Shown one piece after another: positions 24,444 through 34,922 of a stretch of 64,000 bases of DNA. The notes under the pieces are model-generated. The model ran no database searches, was not told where the DNA came from, and worked only from the letters and a program-made list of their open reading frames with translations. Where the stretch lies: assembly GCF_014224155.1 (NCBI RefSeq), contig NZ_JAASUI010000002.1, positions 124,001-188,000 on the forward strand, in the 5' to 3' direction. Position 1 is the stretch's first letter; each line of letters starts with the position of its first letter. Position numbers and translations under genes: made by a program. Source of the DNA: Listeria cossartiae subsp. cossartiae. Lineage in GTDB: Bacteria > Bacillota > Bacilli > Lactobacillales > Listeriaceae.

Positions 24444-27400
24444 TTATCCCTTTGGAATCTTAAGCTTTTCTGCGTTTCCTTCTAACAGTAGATACAGTTC
24501 TTGAGGAGCTAATGGTTTTTCTTGTACAATTCTGATTGTTGGGCTGTAGATTGCTTGGTCTGCAAATCGAGCACCTAGTAAAACTTGTTTGGAATTGCGA
24601 ATAGTATCTCCAATTGGACTGTACTCTTTCGCCATGCTTCCTAAGTCATTCCCTATAATGAATTGTACTCCCATTTTACCATCTGATTTTAACATCTCTA
24701 GTAATTGTTTTTGCGCGTTTGATGATAGTTGGTTGTATAGCTGAACAGTTGAGTAGGTAACGACTACTATAGGTGGCACATTTTTGAAGTATTCTTCTTT
24801 TGTTATGGTATTATTCGATTGTAATTCTTCTAAATATGCTTGTTCTGCTGTTTTAAATGCTCCATAAAGAATGTCAATTTTACCCTCTATTCGCTCACTG
24901 TTTGTAATGTAAGTGAGTGGTAATTCTTTTAACTTCATTAATTCCATAGAAGGCGTATCAAAAATAACTAACTCTCTTAATTCTTTTTTAACAAGTAAGT
25001 GACTACTGTTTGTGATAATCTGTTGTACCAATTCTACAGTTGGCATGATGATAGCTAGATTATGCTGTTCTAATGATACTCCCACAGGACTGGCATACTC
25101 GTACTCTAAACCGATTGGTAGTATCGATTTCATTTCAAGCATTTTCTTTGTTTCCATGTGGTCGGTAAAGTGAGTAAAACCTAATGTTTCTGGAACCATT
25201 GGTATACAGTGTGGCTTTTTGCCTGTCCAAATTTCAGTCATTTTCTCTGCTTCATCTTGATTATTCTTGATTATTTCGATTGCTTCGGCTCCATTATTTG
25301 GAAGCGCCATTTGGAACAATGTAGGTTCTTCTATCTTAATTAGCCCTCGCCCCGGTAATTCTTCAATAGTGTAGTCGCTTCTACCTACAATACTGCTCAC
25401 TTCATTTTTCTCGTTCAAGTGTAAAGCTATTTGCGTTTTAATGTTAGATAATAGCTGTAGACGCATAGCATTTTGGTTATTAGCTGTAATCATTAAATGG
25501 ATTCCTAAGCTAGCCCCTTCTCTTGCTATTTGGACAATTGTTGGTTCGAGATTTGCTACAAATTCATCCACTTCTCTAATCGCATCATAGTTATCAATTG
25601 CTAGTAGAATAATTGGTTTCTTATCACCACTAATTTCTTCATACATTTTCAAACTAGCTACACTAAATTTACTTAATAGCTGTTTTCTCTCTTTAATTTC
25701 TCGGCTAAGGAGTCTTACTAATTTTAACGTTTTCTCTGTTTCATCAATTGAAAATGTATCTGCAACATGCGGTAAACCTTTAAGCGAAAGCAAACCATTT
25801 GTGCCAAAATCTAATAGATATGCATGGAAAAACTCTGGTGTGTTTTTTCTAGCTAAATCAAAAATCGCAGTTTGCATGAATGTTGATTTCCCGAAACCAG
25901 GGCTAGAAAATACTGCCATATGTCCATTTTTCTCTAGATTCCAATGTAAAACGTTTTGTGCTTGTAACTGAGGTTGATCAAGCACTCCTAACGTTAATTC
26001 TAAATCTTTTTCTTCTTTCTGCCAGTTTGCTTCAAAATCAACTGTACTAATGCTTTCTAGCGAGATACGTTCCTCAAGCGGCGGCAACCAAGGTCTCGGC
26101 AACGCCTCAATCCCAGAAGCTTCCGTATACGCATGAATATGATCAATAACCGCATCCAACTCACTCGGCAATTTCGTCAAATCATCCTTCTTATCTAATC
26201 CACTCAAATCCTCCGTCAGAATATCATACTGACCCAAATCATTAATCGCATAAATCGTCGTATCAATATAGTCCGTGCTTTCCTTATCCGGCACGTAATC
26301 CGCACCACTCCACGCGCTCTGGAACAATTCGTAAATCTCGTTATTACCAACTTGCAAGTACGAACGACCTGGTAGTGTGATTTCTGCTGCGTCTGGTGTT
26401 TTCAAAATTTCGTTTGAATCGCTGGCGTTTTGTACTTTTAGGGCTAGTTTGAATTTGGAGTTGGACCAGATTTGGTCATCCACGACGCCGCTTGGTTTTT
26501 GGGTTGCTAGGATTAAATGGATTCCGAGTGAACGACCGATACGTGCTGTCGAAACGAGTTCTTTCATGAATTCTGGTTGTTCTGATTTCAACTCGGCGAA
26601 CTCATCTGAAATAAGGAATAAATGCGGCATTGGTTCGGTCGCTTTTCCTTGTTTGTATAGTTTTTGGTATTGGTTGATATGGTTAACATCATGCTCGCCA
26701 AATAACCGTTGCCTTTTCTGCAATTCGGCTTTGATGGAAGCTAGTGCACGCATCGATTGCGCGCCGTCCAAGTTTGTAATTGTTCCCAGTAAATGTGGCA
26801 TATTTTTAAATAAGTTCGCCATTCCGCCGCCTTTATAATCAATCAGCAAGAATGCGACTTCATATGGGTGGAAATTGACGCCAAGTGAAATGATATAAGA
26901 CTGAATGATTTCTGATTTACCAGAACCAGTTGTTCCGGCTACCAAACCATGCGGGCCGTGTGCTTTTTCATGTAAATTCAGTTGAACGATATCGTCTTTT
27001 CCGCGCAAGCCAAGTGGTACAGCAAGACTCTTATAGGTTTCATTTTTTGCCCAGCGTCCGGCAATATTTAGCTCTTCCACGCGCTCCACACCGTACATTT
27101 CAAGGAAAGTAACGGATTCTGGGATCGAGTTTTTTAAGTTTTGTAGATGGTTTAGCGGCGCAAGAGCCCGGCTGATTACTTCTTTGTCAAAATCTGCTGG
27201 CAAATGGTCTGGGACGAACGCGCGGTTTACAAGGTCGCCTTGTTCCAAAATAATGTTCCCGCTCTTCGCATCACGAATATCCACGACCGTTTTCACGTGT
27301 TCTGGCAAGCTCTCCATTACGTCCTGTACGAACACTAAAGAAACACCTAGTTCGCTTGGATCTTCATTGAAGAATTCCATAACCGTGTGATCGAGTACTA

Positions 27401-28934
27401 ATTTTTCGTCGGTAATTAAAACCACATAATGTGGCGTAAAGTATAATTTTTCTTGTTTGCTCGCTTGTTCAGTGAGCGCTTGTTTCCGTTCTTTTAAAAT
27501 TTGATAAAGCGAGTTCAACACTTGGTCACGCGAACGTTCATGGTAAACAAAACCGCGCACATTCACATCACGCATATTCGCATGTGGCAACCAGCGCATC
27601 CAGTCCCAATCCGCTTTTTCTTCTTCTGGGAAAATGGTAATAAATTGCAAATCGTAATAACTATGGAAAAGGGAAGTTTGCATTACTAACATTTGAAGTT
27701 GCTCTAATACAAGACGGCGTGGCCCAATGTAACCAACTGGTCCGTGCATTAAATCTGTCGCTACTGGAACTTCATTGATAGATAAATATTGCCCTTTAAT
27801 CTTCACAGCTTCTTCGACAAGTTCATCTTTTTCTTGGCTAAACTCTTCTTGTTGGAATTCTACAGAAAAGCTACTTGCTTCGTCGCCGCGACCAACTCGG
27901 AAAGTCAGGAAATCGTGGTGGAACATTGTTTTTTCATAAATACGTGAATCTACTCGTAGCGCCATTTTCTCAAGCTCCACTGCATCTGGATAGTGATAAG
28001 TTAAGGCGTGGCGTTGTTTTTCGCTTGTTTCGTGTAGTTCTTTTGTTTTGCGTTTTAAATATAAATCATAGCTTTCCACTCGTTGTTTAGAGTCGATTTT
28101 GTATTTTTTGCGTGATTTCACGTAGTTAATAATCGCCATCGTGATTGTCACAGCGGACATTGCGATAGTCATGATAATATAAAGCCCACGCGGTTGGAAA
28201 ATGGAAATCATTACCGTAATCGCAACCATAATTAGTGGTGGTAAAATAATTTTAATTAAGCCATCTGTTGGTTTTGAGGGCTTGCTTGACGGTTTCGCCA
28301 TGCTAATTTTTTCTTCTGGCGCACGGTAAATAATCCGCGGTGAACGGTGGTAATCTGGATAGTCTTCGCCAAACGAATTATCCGCAGCAAATAAAGGCGC
28401 TAATTTGCTCGTCACGCGATTTTTCACAGCTTGCACGCTAATATCTTCTTTTCCGATTGTAATCGTCACACCGTCCGTATAAAGCTGGTCACCCGGCTCT
28501 AACGTGCAATCTTCCGTCACTAAAGAAAAGTTATGATAAATTTCGCCATTTAATACTTGTAGTTTAAACAGATCTTCCTTCGCACCACGTAAAAGTAAGA
28601 AGTCCGATTTTGTATCATCTATCGTGACATCATTTTCAGTTCCGGCACCAAATGCCACAGAAATATTCGTTACGACATCATATACTTGCGTGTGCAAATC
28701 TTGGCACAGGTAAAATGCTAAATTGTCTATGTTCACAGCTTGGTTTGTTTGAAGCGCAGTTGCTCCAGCATTCCAAGATCCTTCACTGCACTTAACTTCA
28801 ATCGTTTCTGCCAGTTCCGGATAAGTGATTTCGTGTTCGATTGTATTACCAATTGTCACGACTCTTTCAGGGGACAAATGGTGTTTATGACATTGCTGCC
28901 CGTTACTAACAATTAATAAAGCCTCTCTATTCAT
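24444..28934 (-). CDS. essC: T7SS membrane ATPase EssC
   Basis: 1496 residues, the expected size. Two FHA-like domains at the N-terminus (about 1-190), two membrane helices (about 227-270), then tandem FtsK/SpoIIIE ATPase domains. The first has Walker A GTTGSGKSE with Lys673 and LLIDYKGGG; the second has PGFGKST with Lys1016. The third domain has no recognisable P-loop. EssC drives export of WXG100 and LXG substrates; its C-terminal few hundred residues vary by strain and match the cargo genes that follow. Here the DUF1672-like lipoprotein and lipase genes follow directly. Confidence 0.96.
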   Translation of the reverse strand: MNREALLIVSNGQQCHKHHLSPERVVTIGNTIEHEITYPELAETIEVKCSEGSWNAGATALQTNQAVNIDNLAFYLCQDLHTQVYDVVTNISVAFGAGTENDVTIDDTKSDFLLLRGAKEDLFKLQVLNGEIYHNFSLVTEDCTLEPGDQLYTDGVTITIGKEDISVQAVKNRVTSKLAPLFAADNSFGEDYPDYHRSPRIIYRAPEEKISMAKPSSKPSKPTDGLIKIILPPLIMVAITVMISIFQPRGLYIIMTIAMSAVTITMAIINYVKSRKKYKIDSKQRVESYDLYLKRKTKELHETSEKQRHALTYHYPDAVELEKMALRVDSRIYEKTMFHHDFLTFRVGRGDEASSFSVEFQQEEFSQEKDELVEEAVKIKGQYLSINEVPVATDLMHGPVGYIGPRRLVLEQLQMLVMQTSLFHSYYDLQFITIFPEEEKADWDWMRWLPHANMRDVNVRGFVYHERSRDQVLNSLYQILKERKQALTEQASKQEKLYFTPHYVVLITDEKLVLDHTVMEFFNEDPSELGVSLVFVQDVMESLPEHVKTVVDIRDAKSGNIILEQGDLVNRAFVPDHLPADFDKEVISRALAPLNHLQNLKNSIPESVTFLEMYGVERVEELNIAGRWAKNETYKSLAVPLGLRGKDDIVQLNLHEKAHGPHGLVAGTTGSGKSEIIQSYIISLGVNFHPYEVAFLLIDYKGGGMANLFKNMPHLLGTITNLDGAQSMRALASIKAELQKRQRLFGEHDVNHINQYQKLYKQGKATEPMPHLFLISDEFAELKSEQPEFMKELVSTARIGRSLGIHLILATQKPSGVVDDQIWSNSKFKLALKVQNASDSNEILKTPDAAEITLPGRSYLQVGNNEIYELFQSAWSGADYVPDKESTDYIDTTIYAINDLGQYDILTEDLSGLDKKDDLTKLPSELDAVIDHIHAYTEASGIEALPRPWLPPLEERISLESISTVDFEANWQKEEKDLELTLGVLDQPQLQAQNVLHWNLEKNGHMAVFSSPGFGKSTFMQTAIFDLARKNTPEFFHAYLLDFGTNGLLSLKGLPHVADTFSIDETEKTLKLVRLLSREIKERKQLLSKFSVASLKMYEEISGDKKPIILLAIDNYDAIREVDEFVANLEPTIVQIAREGASLGIHLMITANNQNAMRLQLLSNIKTQIALHLNEKNEVSSIVGRSDYTIEELPGRGLIKIEEPTLFQMALPNNGAEAIEIIKNNQDEAEKMTEIWTGKKPHCIPMVPETLGFTHFTDHMETKKMLEMKSILPIGLEYEYASPVGVSLEQHNLAIIMPTVELVQQIITNSSHLLVKKELRELVIFDTPSMELMKLKELPLTYITNSERIEGKIDILYGAFKTAEQAYLEELQSNNTITKEEYFKNVPPIVVVTYSTVQLYNQLSSNAQKQLLEMLKSDGKMGVQFIIGNDLGSMAKEYSPIGDTIRNSKQVLLGARFADQAIYSPTIRIVQEKPLAPQELYLLLEGNAEKLKIPKG

Positions 28935-28947
28935 GGTTCATTCTCCC

Positions 28948-30153
28948 TTATTTTGTTTCTGTATTTGTTGTTTCGTCTTCAGTTGTTGTTTTTTCGTTCA
29001 CTTTTTCATCGTATTCTTTCAAGCTCTCTTCTAACGCTTTTAGTTTTTCTACTTTTTCATCGCCGCTTAGTTTTGTATCACTTTGTACTTGTTCAATTTG
29101 TTTGGTTAAACTGTACATCGCAAGTGTTGGATCATCTAAAAGTTTGGCAATATCAAGTGATTCTTTAAATTCACCACGACCATTATAAATCCAGTAAAGC
29201 AGGTTTTTCGCATCGGATTTCAAGCTGATTGTGTTCATAATGTTTTCTTTCTTTTTATCGCTCATTTTTTCGCCGTTAACGTAAGCATATGCTAGTTCGT
29301 ATTGTACGGATTGCGGCATTTTTTCTGGGTCAACGTTTTCTAGACCTGTGATTACTTTATCGTAGTCGGTTTTTAAGAAATTCTCGTTTGCTGTCAGTAA
29401 ATCGTTTTGCAGTGGTACTTTAACGAAAGCAAAATAAGTTACTGGAATTGCTAGTAAAATCGCAACGATAATAAAACCGACTGCCAACCCGCGGAAAGTG
29501 CCGTATTTTTTCTTCGGTACACTTGCCATATTTTTTTGAACCGTCGCATGTTCTTTCACGTAAGCTTCTTCTAAAATATCGGCAATATCTTGAATCGTTT
29601 TTGCATCCAAAATGTTCTTCTCAAATTGCGTCCCTCTCGCACCTGTAAGCGAGCCATTGTACAAGTTTTCAAAAGAAAATTTCTTAGAAAACATCGCAAT
29701 AACGAAGCATTGGTATTGTTTGAAAAACGCTTCTTCGGTTAACTCGTATGGCGGTAAAATGTTTTTAATACCGCGATGAACGATATTTGGTACTAGGTTA
29801 ATATCGAAAACCAAATTATCTGGGTGTAAAAAGAATGTATAACGTGTATTTAGCAATTCGCTTAAATCGGCAATATTGCGTAGCGCACGTAGCTTATCTT
29901 CGCGTTCCATTTTTCGAATTTGTTCAAATCCGTAAGTGCGTTCGGCAATCTCATAAGAAATTGTATAAGAATCGCTGTCACTCGAAATTTTCGCAGGTGT
30001 AAAATGTGCTGCTGGTTTTTCTAATAATTCTAGTTGTGCCAGTTCTTTAGCATGTGTTTTAGATTTCGGGAACGTAATGCTCCAAACCAAATCCTCATAA
30101 GTAAAATCGTAAGCTGTTCCGTCCATTTCTGTTGTCTTATTCATCGTTTTCAT
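28948..30153 (-). CDS. essB: T7SS membrane protein EssB
   Basis: 401 residues: a cytosolic pseudokinase-like domain (about 1-210), one membrane helix (about 222-245, GLAVGFIIVAILLAIPV) and an extracellular helical domain with a charged Glu/Thr tail. This is the YukC/EssB layout. EssB links EssC with the rest of the channel. Twelve bases separate it from esaB and 13 from essC. Confidence 0.93.
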   Translation of the reverse strand: MKTMNKTTEMDGTAYDFTYEDLVWSITFPKSKTHAKELAQLELLEKPAAHFTPAKISSDSDSYTISYEIAERTYGFEQIRKMEREDKLRALRNIADLSELLNTRYTFFLHPDNLVFDINLVPNIVHRGIKNILPPYELTEEAFFKQYQCFVIAMFSKKFSFENLYNGSLTGARGTQFEKNILDAKTIQDIADILEEAYVKEHATVQKNMASVPKKKYGTFRGLAVGFIIVAILLAIPVTYFAFVKVPLQNDLLTANENFLKTDYDKVITGLENVDPEKMPQSVQYELAYAYVNGEKMSDKKKENIMNTISLKSDAKNLLYWIYNGRGEFKESLDIAKLLDDPTLAMYSLTKQIEQVQSDTKLSGDEKVEKLKALEESLKEYDEKVNEKTTTEDETTNTETK

Positions 30154-30165
30154 TCTCCTTTTTTT

Positions 30166-30417
30166 CTATAAAATTTCTAAAATGTCTCCATCGGCAATTT
30201 GAAAATTAGTTAATTTATCATCATCGCTTAGTAGAATTGCTTTATTCGTTGTTTTTATCGTACATTTGGACAAATCTTTATACTCGATCTTGAGTGTTTC
30301 TGCCAAATTGATAATTAATGCTTTGATTGGTTGATGCACCGGGATTCGCAAGTCATACTTACCTGCGCCCCAATTAGTGAAATCAACTGTCACATTCATA
30401 TGTGTGTTTTTAGCCAT
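30166..30417 (-). CDS. esaB: T7SS ubiquitin-like protein EsaB
   Basis: 83 residues with a ubiquitin-like beta-grasp pattern (MNVTVDFTNWGAGKYDLRIP, then DDKLTNFQIADGDILEIL), matching YukD/EsaB. A small cytosolic factor needed for T7SS function. Its place between essA and essB is the conserved one. Confidence 0.93.
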   Translation of the reverse strand: MAKNTHMNVTVDFTNWGAGKYDLRIPVHQPIKALIINLAETLKIEYKDLSKCTIKTTNKAILLSDDDKLTNFQIADGDILEIL

Positions 30418-30434
30418 TTAAAACTCCCCGCTTT

Positions 30435-30956
30435 CTATTCAAAAACATTGCGCGCAGCCACATAAATCCCGCCTGCTAAAGCAACAAGCGTCCCAGCAAT
30501 TGCTCCGCCAACTGTTTTTTGTTTGGTCTTTTTATTTTCGTCTTCTACCGTCGTTTCTGCCGTATCGGTCGCAGCTACTTCCGTGTTTACAGCAGTGGTT
30601 GCGTATTTTCCGGTGAACAATTTGGCTTTCGTTTTTTTCACTGTCTCACCAGAAGTTGGTTCCTCTTCAAAAAGCGAGTCTTTAATCCGGTCGTATTCCG
30701 CTTTTTCTGCCGCTTTTTGTTTGGCGATTTTTTCATCCATTTCGGCGGTGAAAAGTGGAATTCCGTTTTTATCGAGCTCTGTTTCTTCCATCTGCTCTAG
30801 TTCTTTTGTTTTTTCTTCTTCGGTTTTTTGAAGTCTGTCTGTTTTGATGTCCATTTTTCCGCTGTTTTCGAGATAACTATCTGAATCCGCAGCGAGCGCA
30901 CTTGGAGCAAAAGCAAAACACATCAGCATCAGCCATGCCGCTATTTTAAATTTCAT
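30435..30956 (-). CDS. essA: T7SS membrane protein EssA
   Basis: 173 residues with an N-terminal signal or anchor helix (about 4-22), a charged helical middle (EEEKTKELEQMEETELDKNG) and a C-terminal membrane helix (about 148-168). Its start lies inside the 3' end of esaA (11-base overlap), with GAGGAGG nine bases upstream, so translation is coupled. Confidence 0.9.
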   Translation of the reverse strand: MKFKIAAWLMLMCFAFAPSALAADSDSYLENSGKMDIKTDRLQKTEEEKTKELEQMEETELDKNGIPLFTAEMDEKIAKQKAAEKAEYDRIKDSLFEEEPTSGETVKKTKAKLFTGKYATTAVNTEVAATDTAETTVEDENKKTKQKTVGGAIAGTLVALAGGIYVAARNVFE

Positions 30957-33900
30957 CTGAATAGTCCTCCTCTACATCTTCATCTTTAGAGCGGTGCCAG
31001 ACAAACAGATTAAGTGCCGTAAATAAGAGCGTCGTCCCAATCAAACTGTATACGACGATAATATAATCTTGCTGTGCACTTAAAATTCCATTTAGCAATT
31101 GCTCCATGTATTGCAGTGGCGAGAACTTTCTGAACGTCGCGAAAATAGATTCGTTATCGATATTAAGTCCAACCGCATCTGTTAAGAATAGGTATAAACT
31201 TAACACTAGCAACACAAGCGACATCCCAATCATATTGAGCTGACGTAATAAGTATGAAAACGCCGTAACCAACGCCATCATAATTAACACGCAGACACCA
31301 ATCCATAGGAACATTCCGATTTCCCCAACTTCAAAAATAAATCCTGAAACGGCACCGATTACTAGCCCTTCAATAATCCCCACACAAATCGTTAAAAATG
31401 TAATTGGGATATTTTTAAAGACAAGCGACATTTCATCCTCAAATTCATTCAATTGTTCTCGTTTTTTCTCTTGATGTGAAATTACGTAACTCGTGAAAAT
31501 GGCAAGAATTGTACAAATTAAAACCATAAAGTATGGCATTGATTTATCGCCCGCCACGATAGTTCCGGCGTTCATTTTATCGACCGGATTACTCAAGAAA
31601 CTATATAGATTTTCATTTTGACGATCACCGACACGACTGTTTTTCATGACCTTCGCAAAGTTTTTCTGGAACGTTTCGTCGTCTTCCAGTTTTTGCCCTA
31701 AATCATCCGATAATGTAGAAGCTTCTTTTACTAAAGTCTCTCCACTTTGTTGGATATTTTTCGCTTCTTTATCAATGGCATCAAAAGTCTGATACACGAC
31801 TTCAGCTGATTTTAAATTACCTTCTGAAGTACCGGCTAACGACTCACTTTTCGCCAAAATTCCTGCAAATTCAGAACTTAACTGTAGCGCCATCGTTGCT
31901 TCTTCGCCAGATTTATCTAAAACCACACCATTTTCTGCGATTAGACCTTTACTAGCCTCGCGCCATGCTTCCAGATTTTGCAGCGTTAAAGCTAGATTTG
32001 TATTTAAACTAATGGCTTCTTGGGTCGTTTCGTTTAGTCTGTTTGTTACATCTTCTGATCGTGAATTCGCCTCGGACATTGCATATTTATAATCAGCAAT
32101 TCGTTTTTCAAAGGCCTTGATTTTTTTCGTATAATCCGCCACAAAACGGTCTGTTGTCAGATTTACAAAACTACCAATAATATCTTCTTTATTAAAAATG
32201 TAATAATACGAAGAAGATTTTGCGGAATTATCTAATGTGACTTGATAATCACTAAAGTCCGGCATTTGCTCCGAATTACTCGCATCAATTCCATAATATA
32301 AATCAAATAATGCTTGTAATTTATAATAATCTTTCACGGTATTAGTAATTGCTTTAACAGAAGAGCTCGTTTCATTAAGATACGTTGCCGAATTGACCTT
32401 CATCGGCTGTGCTTCTTTTCTAACTAGTAAGGAGGTTGCCATACCAGGATTTAGCTGCGTTGGATTAGATGGATCCGGAACAACCGGCATGTATCCATAT
32501 TCTTTACTCTCAAATTGTTGCACCGAGGCACTCCAATTCGCAGCCCCAACTAAAGGAACATTTGCACCTTCTCGTAATATTGCTCTACCAGTAATTTTTA
32601 TATCTATTGGGTAAGTTAGCGATGGTATATAAAACTTAATACCATTTTCGCCGTATGGTGTCTGTTGCACTAATCCTGTATAAGGACTTCCGTTAACCAG
32701 ACAATCGATATTAGAAAAAGTGAAATTTTCATCCAAATTCACAACAACTTCTGTATTATAAGGGCTAACTTGTACAGTATAAGACTGGCTTTCTAATCCA
32801 ACACCTTCTGATTTTAGTCGGTTAATTGTGTCACTTTTCAGCACATCTGTTGGCAATGCTTTGGCATCATTTGTAAATCTAAAATCCTCACCAAAAGCAT
32901 TACGATGACTGCTATAATACTCTTTCGATAGCGTTACAACATTTTTGTACATCTCTTCATCTAGCCCGAGATACGCCAGTTGATCCGTATTATAAGTCGG
33001 CAATGCTTTAATTTCATTCACAATCATATTGTTAAAACCAGCGTTAATATCTTCGCCAGCTAAATCTTTAAAGCCAATTTCATTTATTCTATCCGAATAA
33101 TCGTTCTCTTTTAAAATACGCAGCAAATCATTATAAACTGCTGTCCGGAAATCATTTTCGAGCGTTCCGATAATTTCACCATCTAGCGCTTCAATCCGCG
33201 CATTTGTTTCAGCGATATAGTTTTGCAAAGCTTGCGTCTGCGATAATAATGAATTAGCTCCTTCTAAAACTTGAAATTCTGAAGTCATTTGCGCATTGGC
33301 TTGTTCTAACGCAGCCGTTTGTGTTCTAATATCTTCTGCCGATAAAGAACCATCAAAATTCTGCAAGTTCTCCGTGAATTTTATCCCAAAAGGCGCATTT
33401 GTTTCTTGTGTTTTTGTAAACCCGTCCATATTTTTCATATGTTCAGCGTTTTCCGTTTTAGAGATTTTTAAGCTTTCTTCAAATTCCTTCATAATATCTT
33501 GAAAGCCTTGGAAACTCTCTTTAGAAGTCCCCGTATACGTTTGTACCGTTTTAAATTGTTCCGTATAGTTGGATAACGGATTATTTACGTCTTTGTTGTA
33601 AATAGCATCGTATTTTTTCTCTTCCTTAACTAACGCGCCGATGTTATCTTGCGCTTCTTGTAAGGTCGTTAAAATGCTAGCAAAATAAACGTCAATTATC
33701 CGTGAATTGAAGTCTTCTAGTACAGATGCTGCTGTTTTTTCTGCTTCTGCTTTTAAATCGCTATTCCCGACATCATTAACTTTGTAGCTAATGGTTACTT
33801 TTTCTGGTGCAGCCGATGTCATTGACAATGCTTTTTGAGAAAAATCGCTTGGAATAACAATCATCATGTTGTATACATCTCGTTTTAAGCCACTTTCTGC

Positions 33901-34164
33901 AACACCGCGGCTAACAACGTACCATTCATGTCCTTCATCTTTTTCAATACTTTTAACAAATTGGTTCCCGAATTCCACTCGTTTTCCTTGGAAAGTATCT
34001 CCTTGGTCCTCGTTAACGAGTGCGATAGTCATTTTGTGTACTTTTTCAGTATTATTTTTAGTTTCTTTATTTGAGCCTTGATTCAAAGCCAAATAAGTAA
34101 TTCCTGCCGACAGAAAAATCGCCAAGACTAAAAAGAGTAAAATACTCCATTTTACCTTCTTCAT
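30946..34164 (-). CDS. esaA: T7SS polytopic membrane protein EsaA
   Basis: 1072 residues: one membrane helix at the N-terminus (about 7-27), a very long extracellular domain with coiled-coil stretches, and a C-terminal membrane block of about five or six helices (from about 860). This is the YueB/EsaA layout. Its extracellular part forms the surface-exposed stalk of the machine; the B. subtilis homologue YueB is the receptor of phage SPP1. Start ATG at 34164 with GGGAG upstream. Confidence 0.95.
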   Translation of the reverse strand: MKKVKWSILLFLVLAIFLSAGITYLALNQGSNKETKNNTEKVHKMTIALVNEDQGDTFQGKRVEFGNQFVKSIEKDEGHEWYVVSRGVAESGLKRDVYNMMIVIPSDFSQKALSMTSAAPEKVTISYKVNDVGNSDLKAEAEKTAASVLEDFNSRIIDVYFASILTTLQEAQDNIGALVKEEKKYDAIYNKDVNNPLSNYTEQFKTVQTYTGTSKESFQGFQDIMKEFEESLKISKTENAEHMKNMDGFTKTQETNAPFGIKFTENLQNFDGSLSAEDIRTQTAALEQANAQMTSEFQVLEGANSLLSQTQALQNYIAETNARIEALDGEIIGTLENDFRTAVYNDLLRILKENDYSDRINEIGFKDLAGEDINAGFNNMIVNEIKALPTYNTDQLAYLGLDEEMYKNVVTLSKEYYSSHRNAFGEDFRFTNDAKALPTDVLKSDTINRLKSEGVGLESQSYTVQVSPYNTEVVVNLDENFTFSNIDCLVNGSPYTGLVQQTPYGENGIKFYIPSLTYPIDIKITGRAILREGANVPLVGAANWSASVQQFESKEYGYMPVVPDPSNPTQLNPGMATSLLVRKEAQPMKVNSATYLNETSSSVKAITNTVKDYYKLQALFDLYYGIDASNSEQMPDFSDYQVTLDNSAKSSSYYYIFNKEDIIGSFVNLTTDRFVADYTKKIKAFEKRIADYKYAMSEANSRSEDVTNRLNETTQEAISLNTNLALTLQNLEAWREASKGLIAENGVVLDKSGEEATMALQLSSEFAGILAKSESLAGTSEGNLKSAEVVYQTFDAIDKEAKNIQQSGETLVKEASTLSDDLGQKLEDDETFQKNFAKVMKNSRVGDRQNENLYSFLSNPVDKMNAGTIVAGDKSMPYFMVLICTILAIFTSYVISHQEKKREQLNEFEDEMSLVFKNIPITFLTICVGIIEGLVIGAVSGFIFEVGEIGMFLWIGVCVLIMMALVTAFSYLLRQLNMIGMSLVLLVLSLYLFLTDAVGLNIDNESIFATFRKFSPLQYMEQLLNGILSAQQDYIIVVYSLIGTTLLFTALNLFVWHRSKDEDVEEDYSDEI

Positions 34165-34232
34165 CCATGTCCCACTCCCGCTGTGTCTTTTTTATATAAA
34201 TACCTTTTTAGGCATAAGCTTTCTATTTTAGA

Positions 34233-34263
34233 AAAAGCCATGCAAAAAACTGCATGGCTTTTC
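34233..34263 (-). terminator. terminator between esxA and esaA
   Basis: Arms AAAAGCCATGCA and TGCATGGCTTTT around a 6-base loop, followed on the minus strand by TTTTTCT. It lets esxA be made in excess over the membrane components. Confidence 0.8.
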
Positions 34264-34313
34264 GTAAAGCATCCAACTATATTTGTATGTATGCCTCACT
34301 GTTTTGTTGATTT

Positions 34314-34607
34314 TTAGAATCCAAAGTTTTGAGAAAGTTGTTGATCGTGCTCTTCAACAGCGTTCGCAGTTTTCTCAAGCTGATCATTGATTTGATCCAT
34401 CAAGTTAGCGAATTCAGTCACTTTTGGTTTTAATTGTTCAAATTGCTCATCAAAACGTACAAAAGCTTGACCTTCCCACTCGCTACGAAGTTGATCTTGT
34501 AATTGGCTCAAACGACTTAGAATATCCTCAATATCTCTACCACTTTGACCGTAAGTTTTAGCGCGATCACGTAGCTCATTAGGACTCATACGAATTTGAC
34601 CTGACAT
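34314..34607 (-). CDS. esxA: WXG100 secreted protein EsxA
   Basis: 97 residues, two helices joined by the W44-E45-G46 turn (LRSEWEGQAF), with the hydrophobic C-terminal end NFGF typical of the family. Secreted as a dimer and required for T7SS activity. GAGGAG is nine bases before the ATG. Its own extended -10 promoter and terminator make it a separate short transcript ahead of esaA. Confidence 0.96.
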   Translation of the reverse strand: MSGQIRMSPNELRDRAKTYGQSGRDIEDILSRLSQLQDQLRSEWEGQAFVRFDEQFEQLKPKVTEFANLMDQINDQLEKTANAVEEHDQQLSQNFGF

Positions 34608-34656
34608 TCACTTCATCTCCTCTTATTATCTATTGTGAATAAGATATCACTCTCAA

Positions 34657-34662
34657 ATTATA
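34657..34662 (-). promoter_or_regulatory. esxA promoter -10
   Basis: Extended -10 TGATATAAT on the minus strand, 50 bases before the esxA start. The -35 region is not convincing, in keeping with an extended -10 promoter. The remaining gap (34663-34874) is AT-rich with no credible gene. Confidence 0.6.
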
Positions 34663-34876
34663 TCATGAATTCACAAGCTAAATTGTGACAGAAATACGAA
34701 TAAAATAGCCCCAAAACATTGATATTAGGTCTTTTTAAGGAATCATTTTCCGTATAAAAGATGCGTATTTCACAAACAAATATTATTTTTGTTAAATTTT
34801 TCAAGTTTTCGAACAATGAATTGTATACCATATCGAAATCAAAACAAGCTCTTATACAGAAAAAATCTTCAATCAA

Positions 34877-34909
34877 AAAGCCTCTCCAAGGAAAACCTTA
34901 GAGAGGCTT
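34877..34909 (-). terminator. purA terminator
   Basis: AAGCCTCTC and GAGAGGCTT arms with an inner AAGG/CCTT extension and a minus-strand TTTTTG tail, 13 bases after the purA stop. Confidence 0.85.
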
Positions 34910-34922
34910 GATAAATTTTTTA

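Noticed and set aside
34658..34876. 72-codon reading frame between esxA and purA
   Set aside because: It covers the esxA promoter and part of the purA terminator region, has no ribosome site and reads like random AT-rich sequence.
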